Shown here one piece after another: positions 18,616 to 28,206 of a stretch of 64,000 bases of DNA. Both the position numbers and the translations under genes were made by a program. Numbering within the stretch: the first letter of the stretch is position 1; the number at the start of each line of letters is the position of its first letter. The DNA lies in assembly GCF_000521485.1 (NCBI RefSeq), contig NZ_BAVS01000001.1, forward strand, positions 186,001-250,000. Direction: 5' to 3'. The notes below the pieces were generated by a model that had not been told where the DNA came from, searched no databases, and saw only the letters and a program-made list of their open reading frames with translations. This DNA is from Gracilibacillus boraciitolerans JCM 21714 (GTDB lineage Bacteria > Bacillota > Bacilli > Bacillales > Amphibacillaceae).

Positions 18616-19148
18616 ATGATAGAATGGATGACGACAATCAGTATTTGGCTGGTACCAATAACAGTGATGATGGTCTTGTTAACCGCCATTATAAAAAAAG
18701 TACCAGCATATGAGGTGTTTGTAGAAGGAGGGAAAGAAGGCTTAAAAATGTCTGTTTCTCTTCTTCCTTTTTTATTAGGAATGTTAGTTGCCATTGCAAT
18801 ACTCAGGAGTTCAGGTGCGTTAGAAGCTTTTATCTCATTTATACAACCACTGTTATCGTCCATAGGATTCCCGGCGGAAGTTGCGCCACTAGCTATCTTA
18901 CGGCCAATTAGTGGAACGGCTGCTTTAAGTGTAACTTCAGAAATCATACAAACATATGGTCCAGACTCATTTCTAGGCAGACTAGCTTCGACCATGCAGG
19001 GAAGTACGGACACCACGCTTTATATTTTAACCGTTTATTTCGGTGCAATAGGCATAAAAAAATGGGAGACGCCCTAAAAGTTGGACTGATTGCTGATTTT
19101 ATTGGTATAATGGTCTCTGTAATAATTGTTACGTGGTTATTTTTGTAG
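18616..19148 (+). pseudogene. spmB: Spore maturation protein B, frameshifted near the end
   Basis: Partner of SpmA in spore core dehydration; a multi-pass membrane protein with the Gate-domain segments LRPISGTAALSVTSEII and STMQGSTDTTLYILTVYFGA. The reading frame is lost at the seven-A run 19056-19062, where eight As would restore MGDALKVGLIADFIG and a membrane C-terminus ending at 19148. As read, the protein stops early at 19077. The AAGGAG site upstream and the order dacB-spmA-spmB are normal. I suspect a sequence error. Confidence 0.9.
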
Positions 19149-19178
19149 TAGCGTTCTAAATGAATCGCTACTCCTTTT
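19147..19178 (+). terminator. Possible terminator after spmB
   Basis: AGTAGCG (19147-19153) pairs with CGCTACT (19166-19172), followed by CCTTTTC. The T run is weak. Confidence 0.5.
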
Positions 19179-19251
19179 CATGTATATGTTATCATCGAAT
19201 TGGACGACAATATAAATATAAATATAAATTACAGAAAGAAAGTGTGAAAAG

Positions 19252-19977
19252 ATGGAACGGTTACAGAAGGTAATTGCAAAAAGTGGGATAACTTCCAGAC
19301 GAAAAGCAGAAACAATGATAGAGAATGGTTTGGTAGAGGTTAATGGGAAAGTAGTAACAGAATTAGGCACTAAAGTGTCGAATCAGGATGAAGTAAAAGT
19401 AGAAGGGGGGGTACCAATCGAAAAAGAAAAGCTTATCTATTTTTTATTTTATAAGCCACGTGGTGTGATAACAAGTGTTGGTGATGATAAAGACAGAAAA
19501 ACTGTCATTGATTATTTCGAAGAATATCCCGAGAGAATTTATCCTGTAGGACGACTGGATTATGAAACTTCCGGGTTGTTAATCATGACAAATGATGGAG
19601 ATTTCACCAACTTATTATTACATCCCAGTTCTCAGATTAATAAAGAATATGTGATGAAAACAGCAGGAATTCCTTCAAAGGAAAACTTACAGCTTTTTAA
19701 AAAAGGAATACGGTCTGAAGGAGATTTGTTAAAAGCTAACTATGTAAAAACGTTATCTGTTGATCCAAAAAAGAATACAGCGATCATTAAAATTGTTTTA
19801 CACCAGGGGGGGAAAAATAGACAAATCCGCAGAATGTTTGAAGCGATTGGAACACCTGTTTTAAAATTAAAGAGAGAAAAGTTTGGTTTTCTAACACTAG
19901 ATGGATTAACAGCTGGGGGGGAACATCGTGAGCTTACTCCAAAAGAAATCGCTGAATTGAAAAAATTAGCAAAATAA
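19252..19977 (+). CDS. rluB: 23S rRNA pseudouridine synthase RluB
   Basis: Makes pseudouridine in helix 89 of 23S rRNA. An N-terminal S4 domain (RLQKVIAKSGITSRRKAETMI) is followed by the synthase domain with the catalytic Asp in GRLDYETSGLL and the RQIRRM signature. Length 241 aa is typical. Three seven-G runs (19405, 19806, 19915) give EGGVP, QGGKNRQ and AGGEHRE, each one Gly longer than the family pattern. Confidence 0.94.
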   Translation: MERLQKVIAKSGITSRRKAETMIENGLVEVNGKVVTELGTKVSNQDEVKVEGGVPIEKEKLIYFLFYKPRGVITSVGDDKDRKTVIDYFEEYPERIYPVGRLDYETSGLLIMTNDGDFTNLLLHPSSQINKEYVMKTAGIPSKENLQLFKKGIRSEGDLLKANYVKTLSVDPKKNTAIIKIVLHQGGKNRQIRRMFEAIGTPVLKLKREKFGFLTLDGLTAGGEHRELTPKEIAELKKLAK

Positions 19978-20043
19978 TTGTTGAATAACTGTCACAATAT
20001 TTGATCAATGTTAATGTTAAAATGATCGAAGGGAGTGAGGTTT

Positions 20044-20618
20044 ATGGATCATACTGAAAAGGCGAATAAAAAAAGCAAAATAAAAAGAGAAATCGCTTAG
20101 TATTTCGCTTTTCTATTTTAATAATCTTATTTGCAGCATTAGTATTTGCAGTCGTGTCAAATTTAACAGCAAAAGAAGACGCAAACGTAGCTATAGGTGA
20201 TCATGCAAAAGATTTTCAACTAAAACAAGTCGTTACAACTAATGATAATATAATAAAATTATCTGATTTAAGAGGTAAAGGTGTCATGTTAAATTTTTGG
20301 GCGACATATTGTGGACCATGTAAAAAAGAAATGCCTTATATGGAAAAATTATATCCCGAATATAAAGAAAAAGGGATAGAAATTCTTGCTGTAAGTGTTG
20401 ATGCTACGGAATTAGTTATTACTAATTTTGTCGAAGAATATGACTTAACTTTTCCAATACTTCACGATAAAAATAGTCAAGTCTTGGACGCTTATGGTAT
20501 TAGACCATTGCCTACAACCTATTTTATTGATGAAAATGGCATTGTGGTAGAACGAGTATTGGGAGAATTAAGTCTGGAAAAATTAGAAGGTTATTTGAAA
20601 CAGATAGAACCGAATTGA
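20044..20618 (+). pseudogene. resA: Thiol-disulfide oxidoreductase ResA, frameshifted near the N-terminus
   Basis: A membrane-anchored thioredoxin-like protein that reduces apocytochrome c before heme attachment. The thioredoxin motif is CGPC in FWATYCGPCKKEMPYM. The ATG at 20044 follows GAAGGGAGTGAGG and begins a basic segment and membrane anchor (FSILIILFAALVFAVV). The frame is lost at 20082-20086, where five As stand for an expected six, so the anchor and catalytic domain are in different frames. It is first in the resABC set. The break looks like a sequence error. Confidence 0.9.
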
Positions 20619-20636
20619 TGGTGAGGGGGGGTTTGA

Positions 20637-22265
20637 ATGAACACAAAAACATGCAGTACATGTGGTCATCCTAATAAAGAAGGCACCACCATTTGCGAAA
20701 AATGTGGAAAACCATTAGATAATGACCATAAAAATAAATTATTAAATATGCGTTACGATGGCAGTGCGATCCGTTCCAAAACGAAAAACCGCTCCATTGT
20801 TGATAAAACGTGGAATTTTTTCTCCTCTGTTAAAATAGGCGTTACATTAATCACGATTGCATTAGTTGTTTCTGCGTTAGGTACTATATATCCTCAGAAG
20901 ATGTACATACCAACAACGGTAAACCCTGCAGAACATTATCGTGATCAATATGGTATAACGGGACAAATCTATTATCAACTAGGACTTCATGAGTTATATA
21001 GTTCATGGTGGTATATGATTTTAATTGCCATGATTGGCATTTCGATTTTTATCGTTAGTATCGACCGTGGCGTGCCATTATACAGAGCACTGAAAAACCA
21101 AGCAATTAAACGACATCCTAACTTTTTAAAAAGACAAAAACTCTTTTCGGAAATTCATGACTATTCAGCTGATGATAAAGATCGATTCATTAAAAATCTG
21201 AAAAAACATCGATATAAGATTTCCGAACAGGACGGCCATATTTTAGCAGAAAAAGGAAGGTTTTCACGTTGGGGGGGTCCGTATATAAATCACGTAGGAC
21301 TGATTATCTTCTTATTAGGTACACTTTTTCGGTTTGTGCCATTTATGTATGTGGATGAGTATTTATGGGTGCGTGAGGGTGAAACAGCTGTCATTCCAAG
21401 TACGAATCAAGAATTTTATGTAAAAAGTGAAGAATTTATTTTCGAAACCTATGGTGAGGACAAAGAAGATGCTATTTTTGAAAAAGCCCTTCAAAATAAT
21501 AATGCACCAGTACCTAAGCATTTTGAAACTAAAGCGGTGATATATCGGGATGTTTCTGAAGATGTCATAGGTGCAGAACCAAAATTAGAAGAAGTGAAGC
21601 GTGGAGGCATAATCGTAAATGAACCATTGAAAGTAAATGGATTAGCACTTTATCAGGATGGTTATCAATTAAATGAATTTAAGAGTATGTCATTTAAGCT
21701 ACATATGGCTTCAGATCAGCAAGAAGAAGCAATTGCAGAATTTACAGTAGATTTAACCGAACCAAATAGTGAATATCAATTTGATAATGGTTACCGGATT
21801 GAACTAGGTAAATATTATCCAGACTATGAATTAAATGATGGACAACCCAGTTCTGTATCAAATTATCCAAGAAATCCAGGATTCGTATTCTTTGTTTATG
21901 GCCCAGATATAGAAGATAGAGAAGCAAGCTTCTTAGCAATCGGGCAAAACATACCTTCTGGTAATAATCAATATAAAATCGGCTTAACTGATTTTAGCGT
22001 TCGGGATGTTAGTGGGTTAACAGTTCGCAAGGATTTAACATTACCTATTTTAGGTATTGGTGCATTTATTTTTATGATTGGCGTTATCCAGGGTATGTAT
22101 TGGCAGCATCGTAGAATTTGGATACATCCAGGGGGGGATGGCAAACTATTAATTGCATGTCATACCAATAAAAACTGGTTTGGCCTATCAAAAGAATTCG
22201 AAAAAGTAATTGATGGTACTTCGTTTTCAATGGTAGAAGATCAAGAAAGAAAGAATGACTTGTAA
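20637..22265 (+). CDS. resB: Cytochrome c biogenesis protein ResB
   Basis: Works with ResC to move heme across the membrane and attach it to apocytochrome c. An N-terminal zinc ribbon (CSTCGHPNKEGTTICEKCG, residues 6-24) precedes the first membrane segment around 65-85; further segments lie near 125-145 and 215-235, then a large extracytoplasmic domain and a last membrane segment near 465-485. The C-terminus has HTNKNWFGLSKEFE. 542 aa fits the family. Seven-G runs at 21270 and 22131 likely add one Gly each. RBS GAGG is embedded in another seven-G run at 20624. Confidence 0.93.
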   Translation: MNTKTCSTCGHPNKEGTTICEKCGKPLDNDHKNKLLNMRYDGSAIRSKTKNRSIVDKTWNFFSSVKIGVTLITIALVVSALGTIYPQKMYIPTTVNPAEHYRDQYGITGQIYYQLGLHELYSSWWYMILIAMIGISIFIVSIDRGVPLYRALKNQAIKRHPNFLKRQKLFSEIHDYSADDKDRFIKNLKKHRYKISEQDGHILAEKGRFSRWGGPYINHVGLIIFLLGTLFRFVPFMYVDEYLWVREGETAVIPSTNQEFYVKSEEFIFETYGEDKEDAIFEKALQNNNAPVPKHFETKAVIYRDVSEDVIGAEPKLEEVKRGGIIVNEPLKVNGLALYQDGYQLNEFKSMSFKLHMASDQQEEAIAEFTVDLTEPNSEYQFDNGYRIELGKYYPDYELNDGQPSSVSNYPRNPGFVFFVYGPDIEDREASFLAIGQNIPSGNNQYKIGLTDFSVRDVSGLTVRKDLTLPILGIGAFIFMIGVIQGMYWQHRRIWIHPGGDGKLLIACHTNKNWFGLSKEFEKVIDGTSFSMVEDQERKNDL

Positions 22266-22300
22266 TTTGCCCGATTAGGTAATGAAAGGAGGAATAAATA

Positions 22301-23496
22301 GTGGATTTTACTGCATTAAGTGGGGGGGGATTATTATATACAGCTTTTATTATTTATTTAATCGCCATTGTCTTTTTTGCTGCAACTATCAAAGATGCTA
22401 GGAAAAAAAGCAATATACTATTGTCAATAAACTTGCTATAGGATTTACAATTTTAGGTTTTTTTGCTCAATTAGGTTATTTTATAACGAGATGGATAGCT
22501 AGCGGGCATGCTCCCGTCAGTAACATGTTTGAATTTGTTACATTTTTCGGCATGATGCTTATATTAGCGTTTATCATTTTGTATTTTATCTACCGCATTG
22601 AATTATTAGGTTTGTTTGCACTGCCGATAGCTTTATTGGTTATTGCTTATGCGAGTATGTATCCTAAAGAATTATCACCATTAGTACCATCTTTAAAGAG
22701 TCACTGGTTATATATTCATGTGACAACAGTTGCTTTAGGTGAAGCTATTCTGGCTGTTAGTTTTATTGCGGGGGCTTATTTATCTGATTCGTCAAATTGA
22801 TCAGGTAAAATCAACAGCAAAAACCAAATGGTTAGAAATTATTATGTATTCTTTATTTGCCACAATAGGTTTTATCGTTATTACAAGTATATTCTCTTCA
22901 ATGGACTATAATGCCTCTTTTTCTTATAATATTGATGGCAAGGAATCAACTCTAGATTATAAATTGCCTGCCATATTTGGTCCGGAAAATGGAGAATTAC
23001 TAACCACAGATAGAATGGATGCTATCATTATTGCACCAGACTGGCTGCATGGGGGGGCAGAGGCTCCACGTAAATTAAATACATTAGTATGGTCTCTAAT
23101 AATTGGTTTATTCTTTTACTTAATAACTAGATTAATATTACGAAAACGCGTTGCAGCAGCTATTCAACCACTGGTGAAGAAGGTGAATCCTGAATTGTTA
23201 GATGAAGTATGCTACCGAGCGGTGACGATTGGCTTCCCGGTATTCACATTGGGGGGGTCTGATTTTCGCTTCCATTTGGGCACAAGAGGCTTGGCAACGC
23301 TATTGGGGGATGGGATCCTAAGGAAGTGTGGGCTTTAATAACTTGGCTATTTTATGCTGTGTTCCTGCACTTGCGTTTGTCCCGCGGTTGGCATGGAGAA
23401 AAATCAGCTTGGTTAGCAGTGGTAGGATTTGCAATTATCATGTTTAATTTAATTGTGGTTAACTTAGTATTAGCTGGTTTACATTCGTATGCGTAA
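22301..23496 (+). pseudogene. resC: Cytochrome c biogenesis protein ResC, four frame breaks as read
   Basis: The CcsA-type heme handling protein, multi-pass, with the WWD-type heme motif [14 protein letters not shown] near the end, followed by [17 protein letters not shown]. Translation starts at GTG 22301 after AAAGGAGG. Frame breaks: seven As at 22403-22409 (eight expected); five Gs at 22770-22774 (four expected); seven Gs at 23251-23257 (six expected, FTLGGLIFA); five Gs at 23305-23309 (four expected, YWGWDP). Stitching the frames gives a full protein ending at 23496. Four independent homopolymer breaks in one gene are hard to explain by decay, since the remaining sequence is well conserved. 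Confidence 0.9.
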
Positions 23497-23614
23497 ATTG
23501 TAAGAAAGATTGCATTATGAATAATACAATATAATTTTCTGTAAAAAAGTACAAGCGATAATTGTCTCTTGTGCTTTTTACATATATACTTAAGAAAAAG
23601 GTAGGGGGGGGATA

Positions 23615-24333
23615 ATGATGGAGGATGAAATTCAAAAAATACTAGTTGTGGATGACGAAGAAAGAATTAGACGTTTGTTAAAAATGTACCTAGAACGTGA
23701 AGGCTATCAGATTGATGAGGCAGAAGATGGAGAACAAGCTCTGCAGATGGCTTTATCTGAAGATTACGAAGTTATTTTATTAGATTTGATGATGCCAGGA
23801 AAAGATGGCTTAGAAGTGTGTAAAGAATTACGAACAAAAAAATCAACTCCAGTCATCATGCTTACCGCAAAAGGTGAGGAATTAAATCGTATCCATGGAT
23901 TTGAAGCTGGTACCGATGATTATATCGTGAAACCATTTAGTCCTAGAGAAGTAGTTCTTAGGGTAAAAGCACTATTAAGAAGGTCTAGCAGCATGAGTGT
24001 AATGAATGCTTCCAATCGTTCTAAAGATATGATAGAATTCCCACATTTAGTTATCGATAATGATGCACACCGCGTTTTAGCTGATAATAAAGAAGTAAGT
24101 TTAACGCCAAAAGAATATGAATTATTAATGTTTTTAGCCAAATCACCTGATAAAGTTTTTGAAAGAGAAGAATTATTAAAAGAAGTATGGAAATATGAGT
24201 TTTTCGGTGATTTAAGAACAGTTGATACCCATGTTAAACGATTAAGAGAGAAGTTAAATAAGGTATCTGAAAATGCAGCAAAGATGATTGTAACGGTTTG
24301 GGGGGTGTTGGATATAAGTTTGAAATAACATAA
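23615..24333 (+). CDS. resD: Response regulator ResD (3' end frameshifted)
   Basis: A two-component response regulator that in B. subtilis controls aerobic and anaerobic respiration. The receiver domain has VVDDEER, the phosphorylated Asp in LLDLMMPGKDG and the Lys in DYIVKPFSPRE. The OmpR/PhoB-type DNA-binding domain ends TVDTHVKRLREKLN. The last residues should read VWGVGYKFE, but six Gs at 24300-24305 (four expected) shift the frame, so the original stop at 24331-24333 is missed by the frame as read, which stops at 24328. Its usual partner kinase gene resE does not follow. Confidence 0.93.
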
Positions 24334-24349
24334 ACATAAGGAATTAGTG

Positions 24350-24616
24350 TATGTTAAATGGTGAAATACTTAATAGGGAATCTGGTTAAATTCCAGAACT
24401 GTCCTCGCAACTGTAAGTGCAGACGAACTAGCTGATGTCACTGTATGTATGATTGCATATGGGAAGACGCTATAGTAGATATAAAGCACAAGTCAGGAGA
24501 CCTGCCATTAAACATCGAAATTCATGCTTCGGGGGGGATTAAGCATGTGAACTAGTTGTATCAGGAAATACATACTAATAACATGGCTTTTATCCTCAAC
24601 TATAATAAATTGAGGA
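24350..24616 (+). promoter_or_regulatory. Cobalamin riboswitch and expression platform
   Basis: The aptamer core is recognisable from GGGAATCTGGTTAAATTCCAG (from about 24374), CGCAACTGTAAG, GGGAAGACGC and the B12 box AGTCAGGAGACCTGCC (24491-24506). A hairpin follows (CATGCTT/AAGCATG, 24523-24547) with a seven-G run in the loop, then a hairpin that covers the ribosome binding site of the next gene. The arrangement suggests that adenosylcobalamin shuts off translation, and perhaps transcription, of the downstream lipoprotein and transporter genes. Confidence 0.9.
24593..24616 (+). promoter_or_regulatory. Hairpin sequestering the ribosome binding site
   Basis: TCCTCAA (24593-24599) pairs perfectly with TTGAGGA (24610-24616). 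The right arm contains the Shine-Dalgarno GAGGAG for the ATG at 24626. This would be the off state of the cobalamin riboswitch. Confidence 0.65.
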
Positions 24617-24625
24617 GAATAATAA

Positions 24626-25006
24626 ATGAAAAAAATAATACAATTCTTATCTGTCATTGTCATAGCAATATTTTTAGGAGCCTGCGGTAATGAAGAAAAA
24701 CAATCAACAAGTGAAGAAGTAAATGTTCATGTCACTATAACTGATCAAACAAGTGATAGCACCATAAGTGATGAAAACTTCACGGTACAGGCAGATACCA
24801 ATCTCCTAACTGTATTAGAAGATAATTATGAGGTAGAAGTATCAGAAGATGGTTTTCTAACCGCCATTGAAGGTCATAAGCAAGAGGTGGAAAAGGGAGT
24901 ATATTGGTTGTATGAAGTAAATGGTGAGATGGCGAGTGTAGGAATTTCGGATTATCTGATAAAGGATCAAGATCATATCACCTTTGATCTTGAAGCTACT
25001 GAGTAA
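24626..25006 (+). CDS. DUF4430 lipoprotein, probable cobalamin-uptake protein
   Basis: A 126-residue lipoprotein: the signal peptide ends in a lipobox FLGAC (Cys about residue 20), then a short charged linker and one DUF4430 domain (about 45-125) with the typical LLTVLEDNY and GVYWLYEVNGE strands. DUF4430 resembles the C-terminal domain of vertebrate transcobalamin and intrinsic factor. With the B12 riboswitch upstream and an ECF S component downstream, the inferred job is to bind cobalamin at the cell surface for uptake. Biochemical function is not shown. The stop is close to the next start. Confidence 0.8.
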   Translation: MKKIIQFLSVIVIAIFLGACGNEEKQSTSEEVNVHVTITDQTSDSTISDENFTVQADTNLLTVLEDNYEVEVSEDGFLTAIEGHKQEVEKGVYWLYEVNGEMASVGISDYLIKDQDHITFDLEATE

Positions 25007-25007
25007 A

Positions 25008-25512
25008 GTGTCGAATATCTACAAACTCACATTAATCTCTTTGCTGGCTGCTATATGTGTCATTGGGAGAATCGGCTTTCAATTTTTACCGAATATTCAA
25101 CCAGTTACTACAATTATTATTATTACTAGTGCAATGCTTGGTGTTTTTCCTGGAATTAGTATAGCTATCATTAGTACCTATCTTACAAATCTATTTTTGG
25201 GAATGGGGGATTTGGACAATATGGCAAATGATTGGTTGGTCATTCATTGCACTATTATCAGGATTATTAGGAAAAAGACAAATAAACAATAGGAGCATAA
25301 TTCTCTTCACGGTTTTTTCTTTTTTGGCGGCATATATTTATGGATTAATTGTGAATTTAGGCACCTTTACGTATGCAGGTAATTTCATAGCTTATTATTT
25401 AGCGGGTATTCCATTTGATTCCATGCATGCTATAGGGAATGTAGGTTTTATGCTGGTATTGTATCCAATCCTAACTAAATTATTAAAAAAACAAGAGAAA
25501 TACTATATCTGA
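25008..25512 (+). pseudogene. ECF transporter S component (probable cobalamin), frameshifted as read
   Basis: A hydrophobic protein of about 170 residues with five to six membrane segments, typical of substrate-binding S components (start MSNIYKLTLISLLAAICVIGR; later SFIALLSGLLGKR, YAGNFIAYYLAGIPFDSMHAIGN). S components work with the shared EcfA/EcfT module, which is not in this window. The frame is lost at five Gs, 25205-25209; four would restore GMGIWTIWQMIGWSF. Start choice is uncertain: GTG 25008 just after the upstream stop, or TTG 24984 overlapping it. Cobalamin as substrate is inferred from the riboswitch. Confidence 0.82.
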
Positions 25513-25527
25513 AATTTAATTACCACT

Positions 25528-25556
25528 ACCACAGTATATAATACTGTGGTATTTTA
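25528..25556 (+). terminator. Terminator after the ECF S component
   Basis: ACCACAGTAT (25528-25537) pairs with ATACTGTGGT (25541-25550), followed by ATTTT. Confidence 0.75.
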
Positions 25557-25592
25557 GTGTGTAGGTACCCATTAATTCATTTTATCTATTTT

Positions 25593-25618
25593 TGTAACTT
25601 TCTTTAATCAGAATCGAC
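25593..25618 (+). promoter_or_regulatory. Sigma-X type autoregulatory promoter
   Basis: TGTAAC (25593-25598) and CGAC (25615-25618) are 16 bases apart. These are the -35 and -10 elements known for B. subtilis sigma X, here upstream of sigX itself. Confidence 0.6.
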
Positions 25619-25647
25619 CAATATAATAGGGTAAGGGGGGTCTGAAG

Positions 25648-26193
25648 GTGAAGACCACTTTTGAGCACTTTTATGATAAATATCATCAGGATTTATTCCA
25701 GTTTATTTTTTATATGGTGAAGGATAAGGAACAAACAGAAGATATTGTGCAGGATGTCTATATTAAAGTACTTAAATCTTACGAAAGTTTTAAAGGAGAG
25801 AGTACAGAGAAAACATGGTTATTTTCTATTGCAAGGCATGAAACATTTGATTATTTTAGGAAACTAAAGCGTAAAAGAAATAGATTTTTAGAATTTTTTA
25901 ATTGGGGGGGTGAAGAGGGAGAGCAACTAAAATCTACTCTCGCTGAACCCGAACAATCCGTATTACTCAATGATCAAATGAAGCACATATATCATTGTAT
26001 GGAACATTGTTCGATTGATCAGAAGCAAATACTTATTTTACGATATATCCAAGAGTTTACGATTCAAGAATCGGCTGAAATATTGGGATGGTCGATTAGT
26101 AAGGTTAAGACAACGCAACATCGCGCATTAAAAATCCTGCAACAGTGTGTTCAGTCAACGAAAAGAGAGGAGGATGATGATGACAAACCATAA
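25648..26193 (+). CDS. sigX: ECF sigma factor SigX
   Basis: An extracytoplasmic-function sigma factor that in B. subtilis modifies cell-envelope charge. Region 2 has DLFQFIFYMVKDKEQTEDIVQ, and region 4 has the helix-turn-helix IQESAEILGWSISKVKTTQHRAL. It starts at GTG 25648 after a G-rich Shine-Dalgarno (six Gs, 25635-25640) and overlaps the anti-sigma gene. In B. subtilis sigX follows resE; here resE is missing but sigX keeps its place, supporting orthology. A seven-G run (25904-25910) gives NWGGEEG. Confidence 0.9.
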   Translation: MKTTFEHFYDKYHQDLFQFIFYMVKDKEQTEDIVQDVYIKVLKSYESFKGESTEKTWLFSIARHETFDYFRKLKRKRNRFLEFFNWGGEEGEQLKSTLAEPEQSVLLNDQMKHIYHCMEHCSIDQKQILILRYIQEFTIQESAEILGWSISKVKTTQHRALKILQQCVQSTKREEDDDDKP

Positions 26194-27393
26194 TGATAAA
26201 GAATATTTAATAAACCAGCTAAAAAACATGCCAAAAATAGAAGATCAACAGTCAAAAGAACAACTATATCAAAAGATTCAGAGAAAATTAAATCATAACC
26301 AATCTGTTTTATCTAAAAAAAGAGTAGCCGTATGGATTCCAACACTTGCATCCATTTGTTCTATTATATTACTTTTCATAATCATTCAAACTCAAAATTT
26401 TTCTAATCAATCTGACCAATCCTCATCTAATAGTGCAGAAGATTCTTCGATGGAATCCGCAAAATTAGAAAACTCTGATCAGACTGGTGAATCCTCAATA
26501 GCAGAGGATCAAGATGAAAGTAAAAGCATAAATAACAGTCAGGATACTGAAGCAGTTGAAGAGGAAAGTAGTCAGAAATTAGATCAAATGTATAACTATA
26601 TGATAAACATTAAAAATGAATCAGCAGTATATACTGCCTTTATAACAGAGCAGGCGCAGCATATTGTTCCTGTCACTCTATTAAATAGTAAGGAAGAGAC
26701 CTATTCTAACTATATTGAACAAATAGATGGACAGATCAATTTAGACCAGAATGGCTTGTATGATATTGGAATAAAAGATATGGAATTCACAATAGAAGAA
26801 GCATAGTGCGTGCCCGCTTTAATAATACGTTTGATGTCATTGCAAGTGGTAGCAATATTTCGAATTTTGAATGGATACTGGCATATATGTTTCAACCCTT
26901 AGACATAAGTGAAATAAGCTTTGAAAATAATCATTCAATAGCGGAAGAATTAGGGGCAATTGAAAATCCCTATTCATTATTAGAGACGAAGCAAACACCA
27001 TATAAATTGTATCAGGCAGACAACACTGGTTCCTCTGAATGGCTTGTTCCGATTACAAACAATCAATATAAGACACTAAATTCAGCATTAGAAGAAATGA
27101 AAAATAATGAACAGACTTTCCTAGTGTGGGCCACTATACCAAATGATGCCAATATTGCTGTAGAGAATTTAGCTGAAAACCACGTATTTGTTTCGATTTC
27201 TTCAAAACAAATAGGAGATAATCAATTAACGGTATCAATGGTGGAATCAATTCTAGCAACTGCGTATACGTATGGTTTTCAACAAGTAACGTTGGATATT
27301 GGTCTGGATCAAATAGGGAAGTATGACCTAACGGCTCCAATAGATACGACTAATCAGATAAATATAGTGGACCTAAATGAAGCTGCTAGTTAA
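26180..27393 (+). pseudogene. rsiX: Anti-sigma X factor RsiX, frameshifted as read
   Basis: A single-pass membrane anti-sigma factor: a cytoplasmic N-terminus, one membrane segment (VWIPTLASICSIILLFIII, about residues 43-63), then a Ser/Glu-rich linker and a large outer domain. Overlap with sigX and the GAGAGGAGG site support a start at one of three ATGs (26174-26182); I chose the last. The frame breaks at 26801-26804, where GCATAG replaces an expected GCAATA (one A missing; the protein should run EEAIVRARFNN). The outer domain then reads to 27393. The break has the same context as in xerD, spoIVA and aroH. Confidence 0.85.
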
Positions 27394-27482
27394 AATTTTA
27401 AATAAACGTAGCATTATGATCTTAATTTCAAACTTCTGATGATAATAAAAAGACTGAGACAAAAGTAAATTGATATAAGTAA

Positions 27483-27540
27483 ATCCGAACGATAAAGCGA
27501 ATTCTGCAACGAGAATTTGTTATCGTTCGGATATTTTAGT
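27483..27540 (+). terminator. Long hairpin after rsiX, probable terminator
   Basis: ATCCGAACGATAA (27483-27495) pairs with TTATCGTTCGGAT (27520-27532), with further pairing inside (AATTCT/AGAATT), followed by ATATTTTAG. It is preceded by AAAAAGACTGAGACAAAAG, a string often seen before terminators in bacilli and staphylococci. Confidence 0.6.
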
Positions 27541-27765
27541 TGCATAGCAAAAAGATACCCGGTCATAACCGTTGTAGAGCATTCCAATAGCGTAGGCGTC
27601 CGCTTTCACTCCTACGGGATGTTTTTTTCCGAAGATCCACTTTGGCTTGCCAAAGTTAGCTGAGAGAAAAATCCGTGGAAAGGGAAGCGGACAAGCCGGA
27701 GCGGCTTGTTAAGCAAAACAGTCAAGTCATAATTACCTCATCAGTTAGTGCACATTATCTTTCTC
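27541..27765. repeat. MITE-like intergenic repeat, copy B
   Basis: It shares with copy D the block from CAAAAAGATA through CGTTGTAGAGCA and GGCGTCCGCTTTCACTCC to the right end. An outer stem is formed by GTCCGCTTTCACTCCTACGG (from about 27599) and CCGTGGAAAGGGAAGCGGAC (from about 27673). Inside is a perfect hairpin, ACTTTGG CTTG CCAAAGT (27639-27656). The right end matches copy C in TCATAATTACCTCATCAG and TTAGTGCACAT. The left terminus is unclear. Together with the rsiX terminator it fills the 460-base gap before the ferredoxin gene. Confidence 0.75.
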
Positions 27766-27855
27766 ATGTGGATCTTAATTTATTATAACATTCGCTTTGT
27801 TGTGAAAAATAATAGATATAAACCATCTATTTTTATAAAAAGGAGCTTTAGTCGA

Positions 27856-28095
<240 letters not shown>

Positions 28096-28206
28096 TTAGT
28101 CTAACTAAAAGAGTATCAAATCAAAGTAAATCTGACAATGAAGGTGTATTAATTTTAAACAATACTTGCTAAAATAGAAAAGAGATAGATTCGGGGGGGT
28201 GAAACG

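Noticed and set aside
18570-19016. Long minus-strand open frame across spmB
   Set aside because: It lies opposite a clearly conserved sporulation gene and has no start signals; it is a by-product of spmB codon use.
22301-23496. Programmed ribosomal frameshifting in resC, xerD or hisC
   Set aside because: The breaks lack typical slippery heptamers with a downstream structure, need shifts of different size, and one gene would need four of them.
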